DNA of 27,337 nucleotides from an uncultured Dialister sp. (GCF_900538805.1 NZ_UPZP01000021.1:1-27337); one strand, 5' to 3'; positions 1-7,460 are shown, counted from the first letter of the stretch. Notes: generated from the sequence alone by a model not told the origin. Made by a program: numbers and translations.

Positions 1-1685
1 GGGAACATATGGACGCTGTCCCAGCCCAGGCCATAGGCGACGGCGTCGCCGTCACTGTCCTCGGGCCACATGCCCAGCAGATACTGGTCGCTGGCCATCT
101 CATCCAAAGACGCCTGGCTCAGCAGACCTTCCCCGCACAGGGCGCCGCCGAAGGCGGCCAGATCGCTGGCGGTGGAGTAGATGCCTCCCGTGCCCACGAT
201 GGTCAGGTTCTCGGCGGGCAGGGCCCGGGTGTCAGTCCCCAGATAGGTCTTGACCAGCCGGCTGGTATCGAACTCCTCCATAGGGGTAAGGGTGTTCTCC
301 AGTCCCAGAGGCTCCAGCAGGTACTGGTTTAGAAAGGCGGTGTACTCCATGCCGCTGACCCGCTCGATGACCAGCTGGGCCAAGGTGAAGCTGTCGTTGG
401 AGTAGACGCTGTAAGCGCCGGGCTCGGCCTGAAGGGTCTGCCCGGCCAGCCGCTCCAGCAGGCGGGAGGGAGCGTCATCGTTCCCCTGGTCCCCGAACAG
501 GAAGGCGTCATTGGTGGTGCCGCCCATCAGGCCGGAGGAGTGGTTGAGGAGCATGCGCACCGTGATCTGGGTGTAGCGGGGGTCTGCCATGGTGAAATCA
601 GGGAGATAGGCGGTGACCGGCTCATCCAGGTCTACTTTCCCCTGCTCCACCAGCTTCATCATGGCGGCGGCGGTATAGGTCTTGCTGATGGAGCCGATGC
701 CGTACAGGTCATCATCGGTGAGCGCGCGGTTCTCCGTCTTGGAGTAGACGCCGTCGTGCCCCTGGAGGGTGACCTCTCCGTTCTCCCAAAGGGCGTACTG
801 GACACTGACGGCGCCGCCATACTGCATGGCGTACTGGGCGGCCTCATGGGCGGCCTGGGCCCGGTCCTCCTGTGCGGCGGAGGCGGGCAGGGCCAGAGAG
901 AGGGATACGGTGTCGCCGGTGGTGAAGGGACGGGTGCATACATTTCCGCTCCAGCCCCGGCTCATGAGCTCATTGTTCAAAGAAAGGCCCAGTCCTGCCT
1001 CCACCATGCGCCAGGCGGTGTAATTGCTGGCGGTGGACAGGGTGAAACGGGGATGGACAGGGTGGCGGCGAAGGAAATTTTCCACATCCGTATCCTCATG
1101 GGGAAGAATGTTGATAAAGGGCTGGCTCGCAAGGTCCGAAGGTTCGATGGCGTCCTTGGAAGCGAGGGGATGGGATGCGGGAATCCAGGCCATGAGCCGG
1201 TCTTCCCTGAGGGGAATCCAGCGTACCCGGGAATCCTTCCGGCGGCCGAGGAAAGCGCAGCTCAGGGTGCCCTCCGCCACCCCGTCAAGGCACTCCCGAT
1301 TTCCGCATTCCTTCAGGTGAACCGCCACTTTGGGATAGCGGCGGTGGTACAGGGAGAGGATGGAAGGCAGCCAGTGGGCGGCAATGCTGAAGTAGGAACC
1401 GATGGAAAGGCTGCCGCCGGTCAAGGAAAGGAGACTGTCCCGCTCATCCTTCACTGCCTCCCCGGCCCTCACCATGTTCCGGATGAAAGGAAGAAGGGCC
1501 TCTCCTTCCCTGGTAAGGTGAATGCCGCGGCTGGAACGGGAAAGCAGGGGAAATCCCATTTCCTTTTCCAGACTGTCCATCATCCGCGTAATGCCGGAGG
1601 GAGAGTAGCCTGTCTCCTCTCCGGCGGCGGTAAGGCTCCTTGTTTCCAGAATGCGGAGAAATATTTCATATCTGCCGGTGTCCAT
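1..1685 (-). CDS. LysR-type regulator fused in frame to a serine hydrolase (beta-lactamase class C fold); 3' end outside window
   Basis: The frame opens at ATG 1685-1683 and reads without a stop for 561 codons to the left edge. Residues 1-60 form a LysR winged HTH (starts MDTGRYEIFLRILETRSLTA). The effector domain follows to about residue 260, ending near GLGLSLNNELMSRGWSG. Around 885-911 the frame becomes a secreted serine hydrolase: SLSLALPASAAQ resembles a signal peptide end, SISK at 681-692 is the SxxK nucleophile motif, and YSN at 396-404 is the second motif. The third motif would lie outside the window. LysR regulators are normally about 290-300 aa and cytoplasmic, while these hydrolases are exported, so a natural fusion makes little functional sense. 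The hydrolase part is visibly GC-richer than the LysR part. I read it as a genuine lysR gene joined to foreign DNA by recombination or assembly error. The LysR half probably controls the divergent exporter. Confidence 0.75.
   Translation of the reverse strand, partial: MDTGRYEIFLRILETRSLTAAGEETGYSPSGITRMMDSLEKEMGFPLLSRSSRGIHLTREGEALLPFIRNMVRAGEAVKDERDSLLSLTGGSLSIGSYFSIAAHWLPSILSLYHRRYPKVAVHLKECGNRECLDGVAEGTLSCAFLGRRKDSRVRWIPLREDRLMAWIPASHPLASKDAIEPSDLASQPFINILPHEDTDVENFLRRHPVHPRFTLSTASNYTAWRMVEAGLGLSLNNELMSRGWSGNVCTRPFTTGDTVSLSLALPASAAQEDRAQAAHEAAQYAMQYGGAVSVQYALWENGEVTLQGHDGVYSKTENRALTDDDLYGIGSISKTYTAAAMMKLVEQGKVDLDEPVTAYLPDFTMADPRYTQITVRMLLNHSSGLMGGTTNDAFLFGDQGNDDAPSRLLERLAGQTLQAEPGAYSVYSNDSFTLAQLVIERVSGMEYTAFLNQYLLEPLGLENTLTPMEEFDTSRLVKTYLGTDTRALPAENLTIVGTGGIYSTASDLAAFGGALCGEGLLSQASLDEMASDQYLLGMWPEDSDGDAVAYGLGWDSVHMF
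885..935. other. Junction between LysR-like and serine-hydrolase-like sequence
   Basis: To the right the minus-strand translation matches a LysR effector domain up to VCTRP. To the left it matches an exported serine hydrolase. The residues between (VSLSLALPA) could be either the LysR strand usually written as LGIALP or the end of a signal peptide. The break therefore falls in a stretch that both parents could encode, as expected for a microhomology join. No inverted repeat or insertion sequence end is visible here. Confidence 0.55.
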
Positions 1686-1702
1686 AGCTGCCTCCTTATG
1701 AC

Positions 1703-1754
1703 ATATTGCGTATCTGTCAATATTATATTGATAAAATTGCGCTTCCGTCAATAT
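1703..1754. promoter_or_regulatory. Probable LysR-type operator: paired ATATTG/CAATAT palindromes
   Basis: ATATTG (1703-1708), nine bases, then CAATAT (1718-1723) form a T-N11-A type LysR box. A second pair, ATATTG (1725-1730) and CAATAT (1749-1754), is spaced by 18 bases. Four half-sites thus lie between lysR and the divergent transporter and overlap both promoters. This fits autorepression plus control of the transporter. The arrangement is seen directly; the regulator assignment is inferred from position. Confidence 0.65.
1722..1751 (-). promoter_or_regulatory. Promoter of the LysR gene
   Basis: On the minus strand TTGACG (1751-1746) is followed after 18 bases by a perfect TATAAT (1727-1722), about 37 bases upstream of the ATG at 1685. 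It overlaps the CAATAT half-sites of the proposed operator. Confidence 0.65.
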
Positions 1755-1757
1755 AAA
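1728..1757 (+). promoter_or_regulatory. Promoter of the DMT transporter gene
   Basis: TTGATA (1728-1733), an 18-base spacer and TATAAA (1752-1757) precede the transporter ATG at 1792. It lies back to back with, and overlaps, the lysR promoter. Confidence 0.55.
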
Positions 1758-1791
1758 GCCTCTCTTATACTAACATAAAGGAGGCGGGAGC

Positions 1792-2688
1792 ATGAATACA
1801 TCCACTGCAAAAATACTGATGGCATCGGTCATACTGGCAAGAAGCACGTCCTTTCTGTTTTCCAAAATATGTCTTGAGAAAATGGGACTTTTTGAGCTGC
1901 TGGCCATCCGCTTCTTTCTGGCCTTCCTCATCCTGTCCTTCCTCTACCGAAAGCGAATGGCCGCTTCCTTTGGGAAAAACATAATCCTTCGCGGGATGGT
2001 ACTGGGGGCGGTGCTGTACCTGGTCATGGGCGCTGAAATGATGGCGCTGAAGGAATCGGACATTTATCTCACCGCCTTTCTGGAAAACACGGCCTTTCTC
2101 TTCGTACCCCTCTTTCTATGGGCCTTCCAGGGAGAAGGAATTTCCCGGAAAACCGCAGCAGCCATGGCGGTGATGACGGCGGGGGTATGCCTTCTCACTT
2201 TGAAGGGCAGCGGAAATCTCCATGGCGCGGCCTTTGGGCTGGCGGCCGCCTTCTTCTACGGACTTTTCATCTACCTCACCGGCAGGCTGGCATCCGGGGA
2301 AGACGGCCTTTCCCTTGGCATCTGGCAGATGGGATTCATGGGCCTTCTAAACGGTATTTCCGCCCAGGCAGCCGGTGAAATCACGATGCCCTCCTCGCCG
2401 GAAATCATAGGGGCCCTTTTGGCTTTAACCCTTCTCTGCTCCGCCTTTGGATTTACCTTCCAAACCGTGGCGCAGCAGTTTATTTCCACAGAAGAAGCGG
2501 GCCTCTTCTCCGCCCTGGATCCCCTCTTTGCCACCATGTGGGGCATGATTTTCCAGGGAGAAAATCCCGGTCTCTCCGGCGCCGCCGGTGCCCTTCTGGT
2601 GCTTCTTGGTATGGCAGGTGCCCAGGACGGCCTGCTTTTCAAAATCAGAATGAAATTCCGCTTCCTCATGAAGTCCACACTTCCCTGA
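1792..2688 (+). CDS. EamA/DMT-superfamily transporter
   Basis: A 298-aa integral membrane protein of the drug/metabolite transporter superfamily, the usual length for two five-helix EamA repeats (about ten membrane segments). Hydrophobic stretches run through residues 5-25, 30-50, 62-80, 90-110, 118-135, 143-165 and 175-275. The second repeat starts near GAAFGLAAAFFYGLFIYLTG. The C-terminus is short and basic. Such proteins export or exchange amino acids, nucleosides or related metabolites at the inner membrane; the substrate cannot be read from sequence. AAAGGAGG at 1777-1784 supports the start. The gene is divergent from a LysR regulator and followed 51 bp later by an Lrp/AsnC regulator, which favours an amino-acid-type substrate, but this is inference. 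Confidence 0.88.
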   Translation: MNTSTAKILMASVILARSTSFLFSKICLEKMGLFELLAIRFFLAFLILSFLYRKRMAASFGKNIILRGMVLGAVLYLVMGAEMMALKESDIYLTAFLENTAFLFVPLFLWAFQGEGISRKTAAAMAVMTAGVCLLTLKGSGNLHGAAFGLAAAFFYGLFIYLTGRLASGEDGLSLGIWQMGFMGLLNGISAQAAGEITMPSSPEIIGALLALTLLCSAFGFTFQTVAQQFISTEEAGLFSALDPLFATMWGMIFQGENPGLSGAAGALLVLLGMAGAQDGLLFKIRMKFRFLMKSTLP

Positions 2689-2703
2689 TATTTCCTCCCC
2701 TGA

Positions 2704-2712
2704 TGGTATAAT
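2704..2712 (+). promoter_or_regulatory. Extended -10 promoter of the Lrp/AsnC gene
   Basis: TGGTATAAT is an extended -10 element 28 bases before the ATG at 2740. No good -35 box is present at the expected distance. It lies in the 51-bp gap after the transporter, so the regulator may be transcribed both alone and by read-through. Confidence 0.55.
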
Positions 2713-2739
2713 AAGGAAAAGCAGAAAGGGGGAGAGTCC

Positions 2740-3186
2740 ATGATTTCTAAAGAACTGGATGATACGGATAGAAAGATTATCAATGAACTGAAGAAAAACA
2801 GCCGCATATCCATGACGGAGCTGGGAAAGAAAGTGTACATGACCGGACAGGCCGCCAAGAACCGGCTGGAACGGCTGCAGGACCTGGGGGTGGTGGAACG
2901 GTACACGGTGAATGTAAACTGTCCTGTCTTCGGCTATACCGTCCACGGCCTTTTCACCTTGACATTAAATAAAGAAAGGGCCGATGATTTCCACCACTTC
3001 GTCCACACCACGGAGTTCCATATCCTTCACTGCTACGAAACGGAAGGGGGCACCGTCTTCATAGATGCCCATTTCCAGAGTGAAGAAAAGAGGGATGAAT
3101 TCCTCAAGATACTGTCCACCTACGGCCCCTGCCGCCTGCATCGGGTGGTTAAAGAAATCCACGGTATTCACCCGGTGGATGAGTAG
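2740..3186 (+). CDS. Lrp/AsnC-family transcriptional regulator
   Basis: At 148 aa this is the usual length for the family. Residues 1-60 are the AsnC-type HTH (LDDTDRKIINELKKNSRIS, then the recognition helix around TGQAAKNRLERLQ). Residues 65-145 form the RAM/ACT-like effector-binding domain (HGLFTLTLNKE; FHILHCYETEGG). Family members form octamers or larger assemblies, bind amino acids, and often control neighbouring amino-acid export or metabolism genes. AAAGGGGG upstream of the ATG serves as ribosome binding site. The gene follows the DMT transporter on the same strand, making the transporter its most likely local target. The specific ligand is unknown. Confidence 0.9.
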   Translation: MISKELDDTDRKIINELKKNSRISMTELGKKVYMTGQAAKNRLERLQDLGVVERYTVNVNCPVFGYTVHGLFTLTLNKERADDFHHFVHTTEFHILHCYETEGGTVFIDAHFQSEEKRDEFLKILSTYGPCRLHRVVKEIHGIHPVDE

Positions 3187-3757
3187 GGTAGTGGGGCCGC
3201 TGCCCACTTACCGCTGCTATTGTCGGCTGGGCAGTATTCCCGAATGCAAAGGGGTTCAGGCGCCTTCGGCGCCCGGGTTCAAGCCGCCTCCGGGCTGGGC
3301 CCTGGGCGGCTCAGGTTCCGCCCACAGAGCGGGCTGGTTCAAAGGGAGTTATAAATGCCGCCTGCGGCGGCAGCGCTGCCAATGGCAGCGAAAACCTTCA
3401 CAACCGGGCTGGCGCCCGCTGGAAATGCACCCCTTCTGTCGCCTGCGGCGACGTCTCCCCCGGAGGGGGAGATTTTAGCGACGCTATACTTTGAACTGCT
3501 TGTGAGAGTAAAAGCTGAGCGGCAAGTAAAGTTCCCCCTCCGGGGGAAAGGTGGTGCGTTAGCACAAAAAGGGGTGCATTTCCATCGGGCGAAGCCCGGT
3601 TGTACGGTTTTCCTGCCGCCGAAGGCGGCATATATACTCATCGCCGCCAAGGGCGGCGCTACCACAACCCTCTGAACCCGCCCGCTGAAAGCGGGCAGAA
3701 CCTTTTGAACCTTATGAACCCGGGCCGCGCAGCGGCCCATTACGAAAGGAGCATGCC
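3187..3757. repeat. Composite hairpin-repeat region (modules A, B, C, D)
   Basis: No gene is seen here. In order it holds: module A (GTATTCCCGAATGC, about 3236-3350) with GGTTC-flanked hairpins; module B (3391-3611), an inverted-repeat element; a C-type hairpin at about 3636-3655; GAACC tracts with an inserted CCCGC/GCGGG hairpin (3664-3720); and the hairpin GGGCCGC-GCA-GCGGCCC (3722-3738) a few bases before the glycerate kinase ribosome binding site. The same modules recur elsewhere in the window. Confidence 0.85.
3391..3611. repeat. Module B copy 1: MITE-like inverted-repeat element, 221 bp
   Basis: The left end (3391-3409, AAAACCTTCACAACCGGGC) is the imperfect inverse of the right end (3594-3611, GCCCGGTTGTACGGTTTT). 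Inside, GGAAATGCACCCCTT is mirrored by AAGGGGTGCATTTCC, and CTCCCCCGGAGGGGGAG and TTCCCCCTCCGGGGGAA are hairpins. No open reading frame of consequence lies inside. A second copy at 8238-8454 has nearly the same length. Confidence 0.75.
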
Positions 3758-4882
3758 ATGCATATCATCGCCGCAGCCGATTCCTTCAAAGGCACCCTTT
3801 CCTCTTTGGAAGCGGGCACCATCATCAAGGAAGCGGCCCTTTCCGTATATCCCGGCTCCTCCGTGGAGGTGCTTCCCCTGGCAGACGGGGGAGAAGGGAC
3901 GGTGGAAGCGGTGCTTCACTGCACAGCGGGAGAAAGGGTATTTCTTTCTGTAAGAGGTCCTCTGGGCAGTCCTGTTAACGCCTCCTACGGGCGGCTTTCA
4001 GAAAAACGGGCCATCATGGAAATGGCAGAAGCTTCAGGGCTCCTGCTGGTTCCGGAAGAAAAGAGAAACCCTCTCCTTACATCAACCTTTGGTACCGGAG
4101 AGATGATGGCCCGGGCCATGGAAGACGGTGCCCGCACCCTTTTCATGGGCATCGGCGGCTCTGCCACCTGCGACGGCGGCATGGGTGCCATGGAGGCCCT
4201 GGGATTCCGTTTCCTGGATAAGGATGGAAAGGAACTTTCGGGAAAGGGGGCGTCCCTTTCCTTGGTAGAAAATATAGACCTGTCCCATAGCCATCCTCTC
4301 CTCAAAGAGACGAAAATCATAGTCCTGAGCGATGTGAAAAATCCTCTTTGCGGAGAGAGGGGAGCGGCCCGGGCCTTCGGGCCCCAGAAAGGGGCGGACG
4401 AAGCCATGGTGGAAGAACTGGAACGGGGCATGGTACATTATCGGGATATTCTGCAGAAAATCTTCGGGAAAAATCCCGATGACATCCCCGGAAGCGGTGC
4501 CGCCGGCGGCCTGGGGGCGGCGCTCTCCCTTTTCCTTGGGGCCTCCATGGTTTCCGGCGCCCATGAAATCCTTGCGCTCTCCCGTTTTGATGAAAAAATC
4601 CAAAAGGCGGATCTGGTCATCACCGGAGAAGGGCGGAGCGACGCCCAGAGCGGCGAAGGAAAAATCACCGGCGTCATTGCCGGGGAATGCAGGAAATGGA
4701 ACATCCCCTGCGTTGTCATCTCCGGCTCCCTGGGAAAGGGCTGGGAAATCCTTCTTGAACAGGGCGCTGTTTTCGTCTGTGGGGCATCGCCGGGAGAAGA
4801 GATAGAAAAAGCCATGAAAGAACCGGCGGCCTATCTTAAAAGGGCGGCGGTTGATTTCTTCAGGAAATGGAAGGAGAGATAG
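3758..4882 (+). CDS. glxK: Glycerate kinase
   Basis: A 374-aa protein of the GlxK/GarK glycerate kinase family, which phosphorylates D-glycerate with ATP (usually to 2-phosphoglycerate), feeding glyoxylate- or serine-derived carbon into lower glycolysis. Family landmarks are present in order: ADSFKGTLSS near the N-terminus, DGGEGTVEA at about residue 46, GIGGSATCDGGMG at about residue 130, GSGAAGGLGAAL at about 247, and ITGEGRSDAQSGEGK at about 288. Length is normal. The ribosome binding site GAAAGGAG (3744-3751) fits ATG 3758; ATG 3753 is out of frame. No other glycerate or glyoxylate gene is adjacent, and both flanks are repeat DNA, so it looks like a single-gene unit. Which phosphate position is used (2- or 3-) cannot be decided from sequence. 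Confidence 0.94.
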   Translation: MHIIAAADSFKGTLSSLEAGTIIKEAALSVYPGSSVEVLPLADGGEGTVEAVLHCTAGERVFLSVRGPLGSPVNASYGRLSEKRAIMEMAEASGLLLVPEEKRNPLLTSTFGTGEMMARAMEDGARTLFMGIGGSATCDGGMGAMEALGFRFLDKDGKELSGKGASLSLVENIDLSHSHPLLKETKIIVLSDVKNPLCGERGAARAFGPQKGADEAMVEELERGMVHYRDILQKIFGKNPDDIPGSGAAGGLGAALSLFLGASMVSGAHEILALSRFDEKIQKADLVITGEGRSDAQSGEGKITGVIAGECRKWNIPCVVISGSLGKGWEILLEQGAVFVCGASPGEEIEKAMKEPAAYLKRAAVDFFRKWKER

Positions 4883-5187
4883 TGGGACAGTGGGACAGTG
4901 AGATAGTTTATGGCTGTCCGCTATCGGCTGTCCGCTGTCCGCTTCCTGCTGGGCTGTATTCCCGGCAAGAGGGTTCAGGCGCCTGCGGCGCCCGGGTTCT
5001 ATCGTTCGTGCGCTTCGCGCCGAACGATGGGTTCAGCCCGGGAACGGCTCCGCCTTCCGGGCTGGTTCAGAGGGGAGTTATAAAGTCCACTCCATGGAGG
5101 CAGGGTGGGCGCCACCATCACCCTTTGAACCCTCTGAACCTTATGAACCCTCTGAACCCTCACGCCGCAGGCGTGTCCATGAGCCCT
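4883..5187. repeat. Composite repeat region (modules A and D)
   Basis: It begins with short degenerate repeats (GGGACAGTGGGACAGTGAGATAG, then several GCTGTCCGCT units). Module A follows at about 4960-5080, with hairpins GGCGCCTGCGGCGCC and ATCGTTCG...CGAACGAT and the GCCCGGGAACGG...CCGGGC stem. A GAACC tract then runs from about 5120 to 5160, ending in the hairpin CACGCC-GCA-GGCGTG. No gene is supported. Confidence 0.8.
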
Positions 5188-5216
5188 TTGCGCCCGCCCC
5201 CAAAGAGTGCTATAAT
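5188..5216 (+). promoter_or_regulatory. Promoter of the queC transcript
   Basis: TTGCGC (5188-5193), a 17-base spacer and a perfect TATAAT (5211-5216) preceded by TGC, giving an extended -10. Transcription would start near 5223, just ahead of the pseudoknot leader. Confidence 0.65.
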
Positions 5217-5236
5217 ACTCCATATCTATATTTCTC

Positions 5237-5273
5237 AGTTGTCATCTGTTAACCAACTCTAAAAAACAGGAGG
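5237..5273 (+). promoter_or_regulatory. Candidate preQ1-I riboswitch in the queC leader
   Basis: The leader can form an H-type pseudoknot. P1 pairs AGTTG (5237-5241) with CAACT (5254-5258) around a 12-nt loop. P2 pairs CTGTT in that loop (5246-5250) with AACAG (5265-5269). The linker CTAAAA is A-rich. The 3' strand of P2 overlaps the ribosome binding site AGGAGG (5268-5273). The size, the 12-nt loop, the A-rich tail and overlap with the ribosome binding site match the class I preQ1 riboswitch, which turns off translation of queuosine genes when preQ1 is bound. The first gene of the preQ0 pathway follows directly. Pairing is seen; ligand identity is inferred. Confidence 0.72.
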
Positions 5274-5277
5274 AAAG

Positions 5278-5970
5278 ATGAAAAAAGCGATTATATTATC
5301 CAGCGGAGGCGTGGATTCTACCACCTGCGTTTCCCTGGCTGTTGACAGACTGGGAGCAGACAATGTTGTGACTGCTTCTATTTTTTATGGGCAGAAGCAT
5401 AAGAAGGAAATCCTGGCGGCCCGGAAGGTGGCGGAGTACTACCATCTGAAACATTATGAATTCGACCTGTCCCAGATTTTCCAGTATTCCAACTGTTCTC
5501 TTCTGGAAAATTCCACGGAAGAAATTGTGCACAAGAGTTATGCCCAGCAGATTTCTGAAAACGGAGAAGGAAAGGTGTCCACCTACGTGCCCTTCCGGAA
5601 CGGCCTCATGCTGTCCACGGCGGCATCCCTGGCAGCTTCCCTTTTTGAGGACGACGACGTGGATATCTACATCGGCGCCCACGCCGACGATGCAGCCGGT
5701 GATGCCTATGCGGACTGCAGCGAACCTTTCCTTAGGCACATGGGCGAGGCCATCCGCATCGGCACCTACGGCAAGGTGCACCTGGTTTTCCCCTTTGCGG
5801 AAATGAACAAGGCCGGCGTGGTAGCCATGGGTCTCAAACTGAAGACCCCCTACGAACTCACCTGGAGCTGCTACGAAGGGGGAGACAAACCCTGCGGCAC
5901 CTGCGGAACCTGCATAGACCGGGCCGCTGCCTTCGCCGCCAACGGAGTCAAGGACCCGGCGCTGGACTAG
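5278..5970 (+). CDS. queC: 7-cyano-7-deazaguanine (preQ0) synthase QueC
   Basis: QueC converts 7-carboxy-7-deazaguanine to preQ0 using ATP and ammonia, the last step of preQ0 synthesis, in the cytoplasm. The 230-aa protein has the PP-loop SGGVDST at residues 9-15, the conserved STYVPFRNGLMLS segment in the middle, and a C-terminal zinc site of Cys198, Cys206, Cys209 and Cys212 (CGTCGTC core). Length is typical. The start is fixed by AGGAGG at 5268-5273, part of the proposed preQ1 switch. Downstream on the same strand, after a 486-bp repeat block, lie queD, queE and folE, so the pathway genes are clustered but not tightly joined. Confidence 0.97.
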   Translation: MKKAIILSSGGVDSTTCVSLAVDRLGADNVVTASIFYGQKHKKEILAARKVAEYYHLKHYEFDLSQIFQYSNCSLLENSTEEIVHKSYAQQISENGEGKVSTYVPFRNGLMLSTAASLAASLFEDDDVDIYIGAHADDAAGDAYADCSEPFLRHMGEAIRIGTYGKVHLVFPFAEMNKAGVVAMGLKLKTPYELTWSCYEGGDKPCGTCGTCIDRAAAFAANGVKDPALD

Positions 5971-6412
5971 TTGTCAATCGGACGGTTGACAGTATTCCCG
6001 AAAGCAGGAGGGTTCCGGTGCCTCCGGCGCCTGGGTTCTATCGTTCGTGCGCTTCGCGCCGACCGATGGGTTCGGCCCGGGAACGGCTCCGCCTTCCGGG
6101 CTGGTTCAGAGGGAGTTATAAAGCCCACTCCATGGAGGCAGGGTGGGCGCCTTTCGGCGCCATGATATAAGCCGCCTTCGTCGGCTATAAAATTGCGGCG
6201 GAGCCGCCACCATCACCCTTTGAACCCTCTGAACCTTTTGAACCTTTTGAACCCTCACGCCGAAGGCGTGTCCCATGGGCGATACCACAACCCTCAGCCC
6301 CGCAGGGGCTGTCAAACCTAAGAACCCTCCGGCCCACAGGGCCGGTCAATCTTAAGAACCTTTTTGTATAACCCTTCTACACAACCTGCGGCGGAGCCGC
6401 GACCCTTTTTTA
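5971..6412. repeat. Composite repeat region between queC and queD
   Basis: No gene is seen. Module A occupies about 5990-6118, followed by an imperfect hairpin block around CCATGGAGG (6131-6150), two C-like hairpins (GCCG..CGGC and GCGGCGGAGCCGC, 6170-6208), and a GAACC tract (6217-6252). Next are CACGCC-GAA-GGCGTG and AGCCCC-GCA-GGGGCT hairpins with GTC flanks. The last hairpin (6388-6400) followed by T6 may terminate transcription. Confidence 0.8.
6388..6411 (+). terminator. Possible terminator before queD
   Basis: GCGGC-GGA-GCCGC (6388-6400), then GACCC and six T. The T run starts five bases after the stem, which weakens the case. The same block occurs before the PTS gene at 21354-21374. 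Confidence 0.4.
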
Positions 6413-6456
6413 CCCTTTTAACTCATATTTCATAACCCTCTTATGAAAGGAATAAC

Positions 6457-6786
6457 ATGTTTACAGTAACCAAAAGAATGGAAGTATCCGGTGCCCATTT
6501 CCTGCACCTGGACTATGAAAGCAAATGCACCAACCTTCATGGCCACAACTGGATTATTACGGTGACCGTGCAGAATGACACCCTGGACAAGAACGGCATG
6601 GTGGTGGATTTCAGCAAAATCAAGGAAATCGTGAACCGGTTTGACCATCATCTCATTAACGACGTGCTGGGAGACCTGAATCCTACGGCGGAAAACATGG
6701 CCAAGTGGATCTGTGACCATATTCCCCACTGCATCCGCGTTTCCGTGCAGGAAACGGAAGGAAACGTGGCCACCTATGAAAAGTAA
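6457..6786 (+). CDS. queD: 6-carboxy-5,6,7,8-tetrahydropterin synthase QueD
   Basis: QueD converts dihydroneopterin triphosphate to 6-carboxytetrahydropterin, the second step from GTP to preQ0. The 109-aa protein is short but within the family range. Zinc ligands His14 (GAHFL), His28 and His30 (HGHNW) are present, as is the catalytic Cys24 (KCTNLHGH). The DHH segment at about residues 68-71 and the C-terminal QETEGN segment complete the active site. The ribosome binding site is an AAAGGAA just before ATG 6457. The stop overlaps the start of queE by 11 bases, so the two are translationally coupled. The motifs favour QueD over the related PTPS-II and PTPS-III branches, given the neighbours. Confidence 0.95.
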   Translation: MFTVTKRMEVSGAHFLHLDYESKCTNLHGHNWIITVTVQNDTLDKNGMVVDFSKIKEIVNRFDHHLINDVLGDLNPTAENMAKWICDHIPHCIRVSVQETEGNVATYEK

Positions 6787-7459
6787 GTATGCCTATGATG
6801 ACGGCCTTTTCCATGTGACCGAAATTTTCGACAGCATCGACGGCGAAGGAAAGCGCACCGGTTACATGGCGGTGTTCCTCCGCCTGGCCGGCTGCAACCT
6901 TCGCTGTAGCTACTGCGACACCGCCTATTCCCTCACCCTGGAGGACACGGAGGAAGCGCTGACGGAGGAGGAAGTGCTTTCGCGCATCCGCGCCTACCCC
7001 TGGAAGCGCGTAACCATTACCGGCGGCGAGCCCATGCTCCATCCCCTCCACCATCTCTGCGAGGTGCTGGGAGAAGAGGGCTATGACATCAATATAGAAA
7101 CCAACGGCGCCGTGCCCCTCTGGAGAGAGCGGCCGGAGGGCGTTTTCTATACCATGGATTTCAAATGCAGCGGAAGCGGCATGAAATCTTATATGAACCT
7201 TGACAATTTCAAGCTCCTCACCGGAAAAGACGTGCTGAAATTCGTGGTGAGCTCCGAAGAGGACCTGCATGAAATGAAGGAAATCGTAAATCATCGATTT
7301 TCCTCCGCCCATCATCCGGAATTTTTCGTCAGCCCCGTATGGGGAAGGATTGAACCGGCGGAGCTGGTGGAATATGTGAGAAAGAACAGGCTGCAGGACG
7401 TACGGGTCCAGGTGCAGCTTCATAAAATCATCTGGGACCCGGACAGGAGAGGTGTTTGA
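6776..7459 (+). CDS. queE: 7-carboxy-7-deazaguanine synthase QueE (radical SAM)
   Basis: QueE rearranges 6-carboxytetrahydropterin to 7-carboxy-7-deazaguanine using S-adenosylmethionine and an iron-sulfur cluster. With the start at 6776 the protein is 227 aa. FDSIDGEG at residues 18-25 is the QueE substrate-pocket signature. Cys40, Cys44 and Cys47 (CNLRCSYC) form the CxxxCxxC cluster motif. ITGGEP at about residue 82 binds SAM. An upstream in-frame start at 6713 would add residues read from inside queD without family resemblance, so 6776 is preferred. The gene overlaps queD by 11 bases and is followed one base later by folE. Confidence 0.95.
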   Translation: MKSKYAYDDGLFHVTEIFDSIDGEGKRTGYMAVFLRLAGCNLRCSYCDTAYSLTLEDTEEALTEEEVLSRIRAYPWKRVTITGGEPMLHPLHHLCEVLGEEGYDINIETNGAVPLWRERPEGVFYTMDFKCSGSGMKSYMNLDNFKLLTGKDVLKFVVSSEEDLHEMKEIVNHRFSSAHHPEFFVSPVWGRIEPAELVEYVRKNRLQDVRVQVQLHKIIWDPDRRGV

Positions 7460-7460
7460 C

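Noticed and set aside
540..1778. A 412-codon plus-strand frame over the LysR/hydrolase region
   Set aside because: The minus strand encodes clear LysR and beta-lactamase-fold motifs across the same bases; the plus frame has none.
3758..4882. Glycerate kinase shadow frames on both strands
   Set aside because: Several frames above 100 codons overlap the gene, but only the 374-aa frame carries kinase motifs.
6713..6775. Upstream start for queE
   Set aside because: The added 21 residues are read out of frame from queD coding sequence and do not resemble QueE N-termini.
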